From an uncultured Flavobacteriaceae bacterium (lineage in GTDB: Bacteria; Bacteroidota; Bacteroidia; Flavobacteriales; Flavobacteriaceae), in NCBI GenBank assembly GCA_947502975.1, contig CANNBV010000001.1, positions 620,001 to 684,000 on the forward strand: 64,000 bases of DNA. Direction: 5' to 3'. The position numbers and the translations under genes were made by a program. The notes beneath the pieces are model-generated. The model saw only the letters and a program-made list of their open reading frames with translations, ran no database searches and had not been told where the DNA came from. This document shows, piece after piece, positions 26,517-35,172 of the stretch (its first letter is position 1; every line of letters begins with the position of its first letter).

Positions 26517-27443
26517 ATGGATTTAATTAAAGAAATAAATCGTCTTAAGAAAGAAAAAAATGCGGTAATATTAGCGCATTATTATCAGATTGGAGAAATT
26601 CAAGACATTGCCGATTACGTTGGTGACAGTTTAGGTTTATCTCAAAAAGCTGCCGAAACAGATGCAGATATGATTGTATTTGCAGGGGTGCATTTTATGG
26701 CCGAAACCGCAAAAATTTTAAGTCCAGATAAAAAAGTAGTACTCCCAGATTTAAATGCTGGGTGTTCCTTGGCAGATTCATGTCCGCCAGATGCTTTTGA
26801 AAAATTCACCAAAGCACATCCTAATCATGTAGTGATTACTTATGTGAATTGTTCTGCTGAAATTAAGGCGTTAAGTGATATTGTTTGTACATCGTCCAAT
26901 GCCTTAAAGATTGTAGAATCTATTCCTAAGGAAACGCCAATTATATTTGCTCCAGACAAGAATTTAGGGAGATATATTATCAATGAAACAGGAAGAGATA
27001 TGTTGCTTTGGGATGGGAGTTGTGTAGTTCATGAAGCGTTTTCGATGGATAAATTAATTGAACTTCATAAAAAATATCCTGATTATAAAATCATTGCACA
27101 TCCAGAGTCTGAAACACATATCCTTAATACCGCTACTTACATTGGTTCAACCTCTGGGATGATAAATTATGTGAAAGAGCATCAAGATCAGAAGTTTATT
27201 GTTGCTACCGAAGCTGGAATTTTACATAAAATGCAGCAGGAAATACCTAATACAGAATTAGTACCAGCGCCAGCAAAAGAAGATAATACTTGTGCGTGTA
27301 GTGAATGTCATTTTATGAAAATGAATACCATGCAAAAACTATACGATTGTATGTTGAATGAATCTCCAGAGATACAGGTGGATCCTGCCATTATCGATCG
27401 TGCATTGTTGCCTATTGAACGCATGTTAGAGCTTTCAAAATAA
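26517..27443 (+). CDS. nadA: Quinolinate synthase
   Basis: 308 residues. ILAHYYQ at the N-terminus, [22 protein letters not shown] and [14 protein letters not shown] provide the substrate-binding His/Tyr and the cysteines that hold the essential 4Fe-4S cluster. It condenses iminoaspartate with dihydroxyacetone phosphate to quinolinate in NAD synthesis. The next gene, nadB, starts 3 bp after its stop, so the two enzymes that share the unstable iminoaspartate are made together. Confidence 0.97.
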   Translation: MDLIKEINRLKKEKNAVILAHYYQIGEIQDIADYVGDSLGLSQKAAETDADMIVFAGVHFMAETAKILSPDKKVVLPDLNAGCSLADSCPPDAFEKFTKAHPNHVVITYVNCSAEIKALSDIVCTSSNALKIVESIPKETPIIFAPDKNLGRYIINETGRDMLLWDGSCVVHEAFSMDKLIELHKKYPDYKIIAHPESETHILNTATYIGSTSGMINYVKEHQDQKFIVATEAGILHKMQQEIPNTELVPAPAKEDNTCACSECHFMKMNTMQKLYDCMLNESPEIQVDPAIIDRALLPIERMLELSK

Positions 27444-27446
27444 ATT

Positions 27447-29003
27447 ATGATTATTACTAACTATTTGGTGATAGGTTCAGGGATAGCTGGATTAACTTTT
27501 GCAGTCAAGATAGCTGAAGAATTTCCAAATAGAAAAGTAGTTATTGTTACTAAAGATAGCGAAGACGAATCTAATACAAAATATGCTCAAGGCGGTGTAG
27601 CTGTTGTTTTAGATAAAGACCAAGACTCGTTTAAAAAGCATATAAAAGACACCTTAATTGCAGGTGATGGTTTATGTAATGAAGATGTTGTAAAGATGGT
27701 CGTTGAAGAAGGTCCAAAACGATTAAAAGAATTGTTGTTGTGGGGGGCAAATTTTGACACAAATTCTGATGGTGAATTTAACTTAGGCAAGGAAGGGGGG
27801 CATTCAGAATATAGAATTATCCATCATAAAGATGTTACAGGTTATGAAATTGAACGTGCATTATTGGCTCGTGTGCATCAACTCAAAAACATTGAAATTT
27901 TACCCTATCACTTTGCTATCGATTTAATTACAGATCATCATATTAAGGATGATAATGCAGAACGAGAAACCTGCTACGGCGCATATGTTTTAAATCAAAG
28001 AACAGGATATATTTTTACTGTAAAGGCAGATAGTACACTACTGGCCACTGGAGGTATTGGTCGCGTATATGGCCATACCACAAATCCAATAATCGCTACA
28101 GGAGATGGAATTGCAATGGCTTATAGAGCAAAAGCAAGAATTAAAGACATGGAGTTTGTGCAGTTTCATCCAACAGCTTTATATGATGTTGAAGGAGGCT
28201 CATCTTTTTTAATTTCTGAAGCTGTAAGAGGTTTTGGTGCCTATTTGCGAAATAAAAAAGGCTATCGATTTATGCCAGATTATGATGATCGTGCAGAGTT
28301 AGCATCGCGCGATATTGTATCTCAAAGTATTGATAGTGAGTTAAAGAAATCAGGAGCATCACATGTGTATTTGGATTGCACACATTTGGATATGTCTAAA
28401 TTTATAGAACATTTTCCAAATATTTATAATGAATGTTTACAGCGACACATTGATATTAAAACAGATTGGATTCCTGTTGTACCTGCATCACATTACTTAT
28501 GCGGAGGTATTAAAGTGAATACAAAAGGAAAAGCTACAATTAAAAACTTATTTGCTTGTGGTGAATGTACAAGAACAGGTTTGCACGGCGCCAATCGTTT
28601 AGCATCTAACTCTTTACTTGAAGCCTTAGTATATGCTCATAATATTTATAAATACCACGCTAAGCACGAACTAAAATCTGTAAGTATTGAAATTCCAAAA
28701 TGGAATGATGAAGGAACAGTCATAACAGAAGAGCATATCTTAATTCAGCATAACTTAAAAGAACTTCAGGCCTTAATGCGCAATTATGTTGGTATTGTTA
28801 GAAATAATAGACGTTTAAAACAAGCGATAAAACGTTTAGATATTATTTATAATGAAGTTGAAGATTTATACCGCGAATCAAAAGTAACTACGTCACTTTG
28901 CGAATTAAGAAATATGGTGAATGTAGCGCACTTAATCATCCATCAATCCATAGAAAGAAAAGAAAATAGAGGTGGCTATTATAATAGTGATAATGTTACA
29001 TAA
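27447..29003 (+). CDS. nadB: L-aspartate oxidase
   Basis: 518 residues. FAD Rossmann site VIGSGIAGLTFA, YAQGGVAVV, the HHKDVTGYEIERAL block, MEFVQFHPTALYD and SEAVRGFGAYL with the active-site Arg, and HYLCGGIKVNTKG and GLHGANRLASNSLLEALVYA near the end of the flavin domain. A C-terminal helical domain follows. It oxidises aspartate to iminoaspartate for NadA. Normal length; no regulatory signal visible besides the shared nadA promoter. Confidence 0.97.
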   Translation: MIITNYLVIGSGIAGLTFAVKIAEEFPNRKVVIVTKDSEDESNTKYAQGGVAVVLDKDQDSFKKHIKDTLIAGDGLCNEDVVKMVVEEGPKRLKELLLWGANFDTNSDGEFNLGKEGGHSEYRIIHHKDVTGYEIERALLARVHQLKNIEILPYHFAIDLITDHHIKDDNAERETCYGAYVLNQRTGYIFTVKADSTLLATGGIGRVYGHTTNPIIATGDGIAMAYRAKARIKDMEFVQFHPTALYDVEGGSSFLISEAVRGFGAYLRNKKGYRFMPDYDDRAELASRDIVSQSIDSELKKSGASHVYLDCTHLDMSKFIEHFPNIYNECLQRHIDIKTDWIPVVPASHYLCGGIKVNTKGKATIKNLFACGECTRTGLHGANRLASNSLLEALVYAHNIYKYHAKHELKSVSIEIPKWNDEGTVITEEHILIQHNLKELQALMRNYVGIVRNNRRLKQAIKRLDIIYNEVEDLYRESKVTTSLCELRNMVNVAHLIIHQSIERKENRGGYYNSDNVT

Positions 29004-29012
29004 TAGATTCCT

Positions 29013-29132
29013 CTATACATTTATAAAAAAGAAAAAAAGGAATAGTCCTATAACAAGGCTGAAAATAATAAACTCTTTTACTGTTATTGAAACTCTCCAA
29101 TAATGCTCTTGATGATTTCTTTGGATCTTCAT
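29013..29132 (-). CDS. Possible 39-residue single-span membrane peptide
   Basis: A short frame on the minus strand between the nadB stop and the CAP-domain gene. Residues 1-19 are polar and basic (KIQRNHQEHYWRVS); residues 20-38 form one hydrophobic span (FIIFSLVIGLFLFFFF). The charge distribution fits an N-in membrane miniprotein. No strong ribosome site is visible. No family recognised; it may be chance. Confidence 0.3.
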   Translation of the reverse strand: MKIQRNHQEHYWRVSITVKEFIIFSLVIGLFLFFFFINV

Positions 29133-29157
29133 AGTTTGTGCGCTCAATCAGTTAAGC

Positions 29158-29655
29158 TTATTTGTAAAATAGAGTTGTATAGTAGTATTTGTTGTTTTCT
29201 GATTTTACTATACCAAACCCTATATGTGTAAAATCACCCTCAATAGTTTTTCTATGTCCGTCACTTCTTAACCAGGCGCTTACTACAGACTTGGCAGATG
29301 TAAATGCATAAGCTACATTTTCACTTACTTTGGTCGCCCCTTTAGCCTTCAAGGCATTGCTTCTAATAAAAAAATTATTATGATTTACACTTTCTGTTGT
29401 TTTCATGTACATACTATGGTGAACAGCATAAGCTGTTGCATAAGATGTGTCTTTTGTTAGAGTGTTTTTTCCTAAACTTTCTCTGTGTTCATTTATAAGA
29501 AAAAGGATAGCATTGGATAAATCCCAGTTGTTTTTTTCGATTAGTTCTAAATCAATTGCAGTACCTGGTGTCTCTTCATGTTTTACATCGGTTGGAGAAC
29601 ACGAAAAAAGAAGTGTGTAAATTAGGGCTATAAGTGTTTTTTGTATTGAATTCAT
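29158..29655 (-). CDS. CAP/SCP-domain lipoprotein
   Basis: 165 residues. The lipoprotein signal (IALIYTLLFSCSPTD) has its lipobox Cys at about 19. The mature part is a CAP (cysteine-rich secretory/PR-1-like) domain: LINEHRESLGKNTLTKD, YAVHHSMYM, VNHNNFFIRSNALKAKGA, SENVAYA, VVSAWLRSDGHRKTIEGDFTHIGFGIV. The conserved His/Glu set of bacterial CAP proteins (HH, SEN, GHR) is present. Bacterial members are secreted or surface proteins of mostly unknown activity. Confidence 0.88.
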   Translation of the reverse strand: MNSIQKTLIALIYTLLFSCSPTDVKHEETPGTAIDLELIEKNNWDLSNAILFLINEHRESLGKNTLTKDTSYATAYAVHHSMYMKTTESVNHNNFFIRSNALKAKGATKVSENVAYAFTSAKSVVSAWLRSDGHRKTIEGDFTHIGFGIVKSENNKYYYTTLFYK

Positions 29656-29772
29656 GATGCTTTAGATCAATTGTTTAATACAAAATTGAGTGCTACTATC
29701 TAGATTTCAATGTGAGAATGCATAAGTGGGAGATATAGCGAATAGGTGGGCAATATTTGCAGACTGACGATA

Positions 29773-30924
29773 TTAAAAAACGATAACTGAAACAAGATCG
29801 ATACTTGTATTGGTTCGGTCTTGTCCTTTTACTTTAAAAATTGCGGTGAAGTATTTCGAATCTTTTAGGTAAGAATTTCTAAAACTTTTTAAACTATCTA
29901 TGTTAGTAAAATATTCAACCGTAGCACTAACCCCAATATCATGTTGTGAAAAAAACACAATATGTTCTGTATTGTTTGTGCTCGGATATTTAGATACGAC
30001 GGCAAATTCTTCGTCATGAGTAGAGTTGTTTATTTCTATTTGATTATCTTCTAGTTTTGGATGATTACTTAGTGTTAAGGTGTTACCAGTAATTTTGAAA
30101 TAAGGATTTCCTGTGTTAAAAAAATGAATAAATTGATTCTTATTTTTTGTAGGTCCAACATAAATAGCATTTCCTTCTTTTATTTCAGAAATGGAGGTTT
30201 GAGTTGAAAAGCGAATATTAAACGTTTTTTTATGTTTCTGAAATAACTGTTGAAATTTTTGTGTAGCTAAGGCAGCCATTCTAGTTGTGTAAGAATAATT
30301 TGAAGGCTTAAGCGTGTTTTTTAATTCTGGATTTTTTTCTATCAGTTCATAAAATTCCGTAATACTATTTATATCGAAGTCTCTTGTCCATCCAGTGCCA
30401 TTAGTAATAGTTTTTCCTGTAGCACCAAAGTGATCTCCAATAAATAAGTTTGTAGGGCTGTTATTAGAAAGGAAGTTGTTCCATATTATAGGTGCTTTAG
30501 GAGTTGTATTGGTATATATAATAAGAACGATAGCAGATAGTAATCCTAAATAAGGTAATATTTTTGGCCAATTTATTTTTTTGTGAAATATGTTTTGCGA
30601 TTCTTTTTTATAAAACCGAACATGGTATTGTCCTTTATCTATTGTTAAACGCCAAATATCATTAATGCCTTCATTTTCATAATAAGAGATAAGCTTTTTA
30701 CGAAGATTATAAACATTAACTCTAACTCGTGGGTTGTTCTTTTCAGAGTCTAACTTATTTCCAAAGAATTCAATATCTATAATACTTTCTTTTAAACGGA
30801 TTCCATTTAGAGTTTGCTCGAATAAGTACTGTAATAAAGCTATACTAGTAGGAGCATTTTGGAATGTATTACTGTTTTTTATTTTAGTAACAGTGTCTCT
30901 TTTTTGTCTAAGATTTAGTTGCAT
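29773..30924 (-). CDS. Membrane-tethered winged-helix regulator (ToxR-like layout)
   Basis: 383 residues. About 15-105 is a winged helix of OmpR/ToxR type, with RVRVNVYNLRKKLISYYENEG as recognition helix and DIWRLTIDKGQYHVRFY as the C-terminal wing hairpin. Residues ~121-139 form one membrane span (LPYLGLLSAIVLIIYT). The remaining ~240 residues would be periplasmic and look like a small-ligand-sensing domain (FIGDHFGATGKT..., GNAIYVGPTKNKNQF). No kinase or receiver is present. It is divergent from a secreted GH2 enzyme across 130 bp, so it probably senses a saccharide-related signal and controls that gene. Confidence 0.7.
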   Translation of the reverse strand: MQLNLRQKRDTVTKIKNSNTFQNAPTSIALLQYLFEQTLNGIRLKESIIDIEFFGNKLDSEKNNPRVRVNVYNLRKKLISYYENEGINDIWRLTIDKGQYHVRFYKKESQNIFHKKINWPKILPYLGLLSAIVLIIYTNTTPKAPIIWNNFLSNNSPTNLFIGDHFGATGKTITNGTGWTRDFDINSITEFYELIEKNPELKNTLKPSNYSYTTRMAALATQKFQQLFQKHKKTFNIRFSTQTSISEIKEGNAIYVGPTKNKNQFIHFFNTGNPYFKITGNTLTLSNHPKLEDNQIEINNSTHDEEFAVVSKYPSTNNTEHIVFFSQHDIGVSATVEYFTNIDSLKSFRNSYLKDSKYFTAIFKVKGQDRTNTSIDLVSVIVF

Positions 30925-30963
30925 TTTCTAGAACTCTTTAATGCTTTTAGTTGTTGCTTTAAC

Positions 30964-30991
30964 CGTTATAGCTACCGTTAAAGTTACGTTA
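30964..30991. promoter_or_regulatory. Three CGTTA direct repeats (probable activator site)
   Basis: CGTTA starts at 30964, 30976 and 30987 (steps of 12 and 11 bp) within CCGTTATAGCTA / CCGTTAAAGTTA / CGTTAAAGTAA. Tandem half-sites at helical spacing fit an OmpR/ToxR-type winged helix and lie just upstream of the GH2 promoter. Confidence 0.55.
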
Positions 30992-31017
30992 AAGTAATTA
31001 AATCAATCCTGAAAAGT

Positions 31018-31025
31018 TACATTTG
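31018..31025 (+). promoter_or_regulatory. -7 element of GH2 gene
   Basis: TACATTTG fits TAnnTTTG exactly. No TTG is present at the -33 distance; the CGTTA repeats end 26 bp upstream, where an activator would contact RNA polymerase. Confidence 0.5.
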
Positions 31026-31054
31026 GAAGAAACGAACTCATTTAAAACATCGAT

Positions 31055-33901
31055 ATGACCATTATGCTAGGTTCAAAATTTAAAACATTTATAGCTTTAG
31101 TTTTATTCGTAAATATTTGTGGATCACAAAATTCAATTAATGAAACTGAAACGCAAATTAAATATTTGTCTGGACTAGGGAAAGATAGTATGGCGAAATG
31201 GGATTTCTATTGTTCATCTGGTATGAATAGTGGAAAATGGACTAAAATTGGAGTGCCTTCGTGTTGGGAATTGCAAGGTTTTGGGAACTATAATTATGGA
31301 CACGATCAAAAATTCGGAAAACAGGTATATAATGAATATGGGTTGTATAAACACCAGTTTCAAGTGCCTTTAGGATGGAAGGATAAAGAAGTTAAAATTG
31401 TATTTGAAGGGGTTATGACTGACGCTGAGGTGAAGATAAATGGAAAGTTAGCGGGCGAAATTCATCAAGGTGCCTTTTATGAGTTCAAATATTCAATAAG
31501 TAAGTTATTAAGGTATGGTAGAGAAAATACTTTAGAAGTTAAAGTTAATAAGGTATCCGCAAATGCATCTATAAATTATGCTGAGCGTAATGCCGATTTT
31601 TGGATTTTTGGAGGCATATTTAGACCTGTATATTTAGAGATTTTACCAAAGGATAATATCGAGCGCGTTGCCATTGATGCAAAAGCAGATGGTTCAATAA
31701 AAGTAGATATTTTTTCAAGTTCAAAAAGAATAAACTCATTTAGTGCTTCACTATCGAAAATAAGTGGAGAAAAGATTCAAGATTTATCACTAGCAACCTA
31801 TACAGAGAATAACGAATGGCACCTTTCAACTCAAGCAACAAACATAAAATCATGGAATCCTGAATCACCTAATCTTTATAATTTAAACATTCAAATTTTA
31901 GATAAAAACCAAAAAGTCCTTCATAGAATAAAAGAACGCATAGGTTTTAGAACAGTTGAAGTTCGTGAAGCAGATGGTATCTATGTAAATGGACAACGTA
32001 TTAAATTTAAAGGGGTTAACAGGCATTCGTTTTATCCGTCTTCAGGAAGAACAACGTCTAAGGCGTTAAGTATCGAACATGTAAATATGATGAAGGATAT
32101 GAATATGAATGCGGTAAGAATGTCACATTATCCACCAGATAAACATTTTTTAGAGGCATGTGATTCTTTAGGATTGTTTGTAATAGACGAAGTTTGCACA
32201 TGGCATTCACCACATTTAGACACTAAAGTAGGTGAGAAAATTGTAAAAGAAACTGTAGTGCGAGATGTAAACCATCCATCAATTCTACTTTGGGCAAACG
32301 GTAATGAAACTGGTTGGAATACTGAGTTAGATAATGACTACGCTATGTGGGATATTCAAAAACGAGAAGTAATACACCCCTGGAATATTTTCAACAAAAC
32401 CAATACGATGCATTATCCAAGTTATCACATTTTTGCTTACGATACGTATGCAAAAGATAAAATATATTTTCCCACTGAATTTTTACATGGTTTATATGAT
32501 GGAGGACATGGCGCTGGTTTAGAAGATTATTGGAAACAAATGTGGCAAATGCCTTTAGCTGCGGGTGGTTTTTTATGGGATTTTGCAGATGAAGCAGTCG
32601 TTAGAACGGATAAGAATGGTGTTTTAGATACAGATGGTAATCATGCTGCAGATGGCATCGTTGGACCTTACGGAGAGAAAGAAGCAAGTTATTTTACAAT
32701 TAAAGAAGTGTGGTCGCCTATTTATATTGAAGACCGCTACATTAAGGCTAATTTTAATGGTGTTTTTAGGGTTGAAAACAGATACCATTTCTCAAACCTC
32801 AATGAATGTAAGATGACTGCCAAATGGGTTAGATTTAATGGGCCAAATGATCAAAATGATGCGGAAATTATATCGGAACATTCAGTAGAATTACCAGATA
32901 TAGAACCTTCTAAAAAAGGTGAGATTTCTGTAGAGTTACCTGAAAAATGGCAAATGGCTGATGTATTATATTTAAAAGCTACGGATAAATACGGTAAAGA
33001 GATTTTCACATGGTCTTACCCTGTTAAAGCACCTATTCAAGTGAATCAATATGTAATAAGTAATTCGGGTGATGGAACAATCACAACCAGTGAAGAAAAC
33101 GGTTTTGTTTATGTTGCATCTGGTGATATGAAGTATACATTTTCCAAAGAAACTAGCCTGTTGAATGAAGTCAATAAGAATGGAGAGATTATCCCATTAG
33201 CTAATGGGCCATTAATTTTTAACCATAATGACAAAGTCCAGTCTTTTAATGTGAATACTTTAGAGAATAGCGTAGAAATTGTGACAGTGTTTGAGATGAC
33301 AGATAAGTCTCCAAATTGGGCAGCGCATAAAGAATATAGTTCAGATGTCGTAAAATGGACTATTCACCCAAACGGGTTACTAGATTTGTATGTTGAGATA
33401 AAGGGAAAGAAAATTGTGAAAGGCTTTAAGGGTATTACGTTTTCGTTTCCAGAAGAACAGGTTGAAGGTATGAAGTGGCTAGGTGATGGTCCTTATCGTG
33501 TATGGCGAAACCGTATGAAAGGCACAAAGTTACAAGTTTGGGAAAACGATTATAATAATACAGTAACTGGAGAATCTGGTTTTGATTACCCTGAATTTAA
33601 AGGGTTTTTCTCAAGTTTATATTGGGTTAAAGTGAAAGGAAAAAATGATAAGGGATTTACAGTATATTGTAATTCTGAAAATACATTTTTAAGAATGCTT
33701 ACACCACAACAACCTAAGGAGGATCCTAATCACAGAGTTTCAGTTGACTTTCCAGAGGGAGATATTTCATTTGTGAAGAACATACCAGGGATAGGCACCA
33801 AGTTTCAAACAAGTGATAAAATGGGTCCACAAGGAAATCTAGAAAATTATTTCGGGAATGATGATGCGCCAATCACTTTGAGGCTAATCTTTGAATTTTA
33901 A
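31055..33901 (+). CDS. Secreted glycoside hydrolase family 2 (beta-galactosidase-like)
   Basis: 948 residues. Signal peptide (FKTFIALVLFVNICGSQ), then a sugar-binding jelly roll (about 55-200; SCWELQGFGNYNYG, GVMTDAEVKINGKLAG, DFWIFGGIFRPVYLE). An immunoglobulin-like domain (200-310) and a TIM barrel (about 315-560) follow. The acid/base Glu lies in ILLWANGNETGW and the nucleophile Glu in IYFPTEFLHG. C-terminal beta-sandwich domains (LacZ domain-5-like) complete it. It probably acts on a beta-linked sugar in the periplasm or outside the cell; exact substrate unknown. Met1 or Met4 could be the start. Confidence 0.88.
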   Translation: MTIMLGSKFKTFIALVLFVNICGSQNSINETETQIKYLSGLGKDSMAKWDFYCSSGMNSGKWTKIGVPSCWELQGFGNYNYGHDQKFGKQVYNEYGLYKHQFQVPLGWKDKEVKIVFEGVMTDAEVKINGKLAGEIHQGAFYEFKYSISKLLRYGRENTLEVKVNKVSANASINYAERNADFWIFGGIFRPVYLEILPKDNIERVAIDAKADGSIKVDIFSSSKRINSFSASLSKISGEKIQDLSLATYTENNEWHLSTQATNIKSWNPESPNLYNLNIQILDKNQKVLHRIKERIGFRTVEVREADGIYVNGQRIKFKGVNRHSFYPSSGRTTSKALSIEHVNMMKDMNMNAVRMSHYPPDKHFLEACDSLGLFVIDEVCTWHSPHLDTKVGEKIVKETVVRDVNHPSILLWANGNETGWNTELDNDYAMWDIQKREVIHPWNIFNKTNTMHYPSYHIFAYDTYAKDKIYFPTEFLHGLYDGGHGAGLEDYWKQMWQMPLAAGGFLWDFADEAVVRTDKNGVLDTDGNHAADGIVGPYGEKEASYFTIKEVWSPIYIEDRYIKANFNGVFRVENRYHFSNLNECKMTAKWVRFNGPNDQNDAEIISEHSVELPDIEPSKKGEISVELPEKWQMADVLYLKATDKYGKEIFTWSYPVKAPIQVNQYVISNSGDGTITTSEENGFVYVASGDMKYTFSKETSLLNEVNKNGEIIPLANGPLIFNHNDKVQSFNVNTLENSVEIVTVFEMTDKSPNWAAHKEYSSDVVKWTIHPNGLLDLYVEIKGKKIVKGFKGITFSFPEEQVEGMKWLGDGPYRVWRNRMKGTKLQVWENDYNNTVTGESGFDYPEFKGFFSSLYWVKVKGKNDKGFTVYCNSENTFLRMLTPQQPKEDPNHRVSVDFPEGDISFVKNIPGIGTKFQTSDKMGPQGNLENYFGNDDAPITLRLIFEF

Positions 33902-33905
33902 ATAT

Positions 33906-33940
33906 AAAAAAAGGTGCTTCCCTCAAAGCACCTTTTTGTT
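33906..33940. terminator. Terminator between GH2 gene and ssb
   Basis: AAAAAGGTGCTT (33908-33919) pairs with AAGCACCTTTTT (33926-33937), flanked by A- and T-tracts; usable from both strands. Confidence 0.85.
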
Positions 33941-33957
33941 TTTGGGCAAAAAAAGGT

Positions 33958-34290
33958 TTATTTACTTAGCATCAGCAACTCACTACATACAACCTCTGTT
34001 ATATAGCGTTTTTCGCCGTTAGCTGATTCGTAACTTCTATTGGTTAGTTTTCCTTCAACGGCTATTTCCTTTCCTTTTGTAATGTAGTTTTCAACTACCT
34101 TAACCAAACCACCGCGAACTACTATATTATGCCAGTAAGCGCGTTCTACTTTATTACCGTCTTTGTCTTTGTAGCTATCATCTGTGGCAATCGAAAATTT
34201 TGCCATTTTGTTACCATCAGTGAAGCTAATAATTTCAGGATCTTGTCCTAATCTACCAATCAACTGTACTTTGTTTCTAAGTGCGTTCAT
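33958..34290 (-). CDS. ssb: Single-stranded DNA-binding protein, short form
   Basis: 110 residues, essentially one OB fold. RNKVQLIGRLGQDPEI starts the first strand, AYWHNIVVRGGLVKVVENYITKGKEIAVEGKLTNRSY is the core, and RYITEVVCSELLMLSK ends the last strand. The flexible linker and acidic tail (DDDIPF-like) that recruit repair proteins in typical SSBs are missing. It is therefore more likely an accessory SSB than the main replication SSB. It flanks the accessory region that follows. Confidence 0.9.
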   Translation of the reverse strand: MNALRNKVQLIGRLGQDPEIISFTDGNKMAKFSIATDDSYKDKDGNKVERAYWHNIVVRGGLVKVVENYITKGKEIAVEGKLTNRSYESANGEKRYITEVVCSELLMLSK

Positions 34291-34397
34291 AATTTTAAAT
34301 TTTAATGTTTAACAGTTAATACCATCGAGTTCTTATGTTTCGACAAGGCAAATATCTGCTAGCATCAAAAGCTTATTCGGTAGTTACGCGTTTAAAT

Positions 34398-34430
34398 TCG
34401 TTTGTAAATGTTTGTAGTCGTTTGTAAATG
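34398..34430. repeat. Tandem TCGTTTGTAAATG repeats
   Basis: The 13-mer occurs at 34398-34410 and 34418-34430 (20-bp period) with an extra TTTGTA half-copy between. The second copy supplies the TTTG of the promoter at 34421-34451. Confidence 0.6.
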
Positions 34431-34451
34431 GATAATAATTATGTATATTTG
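34421..34451 (+). promoter_or_regulatory. Consensus promoter without an obvious gene
   Basis: TTTG (34421-34424), exactly 19 nt, TATATTTG (34444-34451): a perfect match to the Bacteroidota consensus. Confidence 0.65.
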
Positions 34452-34456
34452 GCATC

Positions 34457-34518
34457 TATATACAACTTACCACAAACTATTAAAGAGATTTCATAAAACG
34501 AAGATTATCGTTTTTTTT
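34457..34518 (+). ncRNA. Candidate ~60-nt small RNA
   Basis: It lies between the promoter at 34421-34451 and a terminator hairpin (AAAACGA 34495-34501, TCGTTTT 34508-34514, then T's). It contains no start codon. The following 34519-34633 stretch carries only a 20-codon plus-strand frame (34522-34584) and a TTG-started 22-codon minus-strand frame (34536-34604), both too short to call. Confidence 0.35.
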
Positions 34519-34633
34519 AATATGAAGTACGCAATTCATTTAATCCTTCTTTCCCTTGCCACTAATTCAGCAATTCGAGAGTGAGCATCTTGCCGACCAT
34601 TCAAGGTCTAATTAAACTATTGCAGTCAATGAA

Positions 34634-34768
34634 CTATTGTCCCTTTTGTTTAGGCTTAGGAATAGAAGCCTTTAATACGTCGTCTAAAGAAGTGTTTATC
34701 TTTAGTTTCTCGTGAGGTTCTTTTGAACGCTCTTTGGATTCTTTATCGTCGTTTATATTTGCTATCAT
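34634..34768 (-). CDS. Small hydrophilic protein, 44 residues, unknown
   Basis: The frame runs from ATG at 34768 to TAG at 34634. The N-terminal half is highly charged (DDKESKERSKEPHEKLKIN), followed by a short amphipathic helix SLDDVLKASI and a Pro/Lys tail PKPKQKGQ. A minus-strand -7 box (TATTTTTG, plus-strand 34803-34810) lies 35 bp upstream, supporting expression. No family recognised; size and composition resemble small antitoxin-like or adaptor peptides, but that is only an impression. Confidence 0.5.
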   Translation of the reverse strand: MIANINDDKESKERSKEPHEKLKINTSLDDVLKASIPKPKQKGQ

Positions 34769-34802
34769 GAAATAAAATTAGTTGAAATGCATAAAAAATT
34801 AA

Positions 34803-34810
34803 CAAAAATA
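34803..34810 (-). promoter_or_regulatory. -7 element of the 44-residue gene
   Basis: Minus-strand TATTTTTG fits TAnnTTTG; predicted start near 34797, about 28 nt before the ATG. Confidence 0.4.
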
Positions 34811-34903
34811 TTATATTTTTTACTATTCAAATATTTATTTTTACGGTGAATAAATAGTTGTTTATATTTTTTTAAAAATATTTTTTTATAGAAATAAAAA
34901 TAA

Positions 34904-34911
34904 TACCTTTG
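34904..34911 (+). promoter_or_regulatory. -7 element upstream of the 57-residue gene
   Basis: TACCTTTG fits TAnnTTTG exactly, followed by C as in strong Bacteroidota promoters. The leader to the ATG at 34997 would be about 80 nt and A/T-rich. Confidence 0.55.
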
Positions 34912-34996
34912 CACGCATTTTTAAGTGGCATATTTTTTGTATATTATATAAAAAAAGTTACATTTACAAATATAATCGAATTAAATAAACGGAATT

Positions 34997-35170
34997 ATGA
35001 ATATTAAAGTAGACAAAAATGGAGTTCTTAGGCTCGAGTCTAACGCTCCGTTATCGGCAGAAATGATTGCCAAAATTGAAAAAAGATTAGAGAACAAGAA
35101 AGCTACATTAAACCAAATGAAGACTGACTTTGAAGAAGGCAAGTTTGATGAGATATTTAAAAAATTATAA
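34997..35170 (+). CDS. Small helical protein, 57 residues, unknown
   Basis: ATG 34997 to TAA 35168-35170. The N-terminus is a short beta-like part (NIKVDKNGVLRLES), followed by about 35 residues of charged helix (SAEMIAKIEKRLENKKATLNQ...). It has an exact -7 box about 90 bp upstream and a strong terminator hairpin starting 21 bp after its stop, so it looks like a genuine short transcript. No family recognised. The next reading frame starts 2 bp after its stop codon. Confidence 0.55.
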   Translation: MNIKVDKNGVLRLESNAPLSAEMIAKIEKRLENKKATLNQMKTDFEEGKFDEIFKKL

Positions 35171-35172
35171 GT

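Noticed and set aside
34522-34604. Tiny frames (20 codons plus strand; TTG-started 22 codons minus strand reading NGRQDAHSRIAELVARERR)
   Set aside because: The minus-strand one looks protein-like, but it has no ATG or promoter and is too short; it could be the remnant of a longer gene. Not annotated as CDS.
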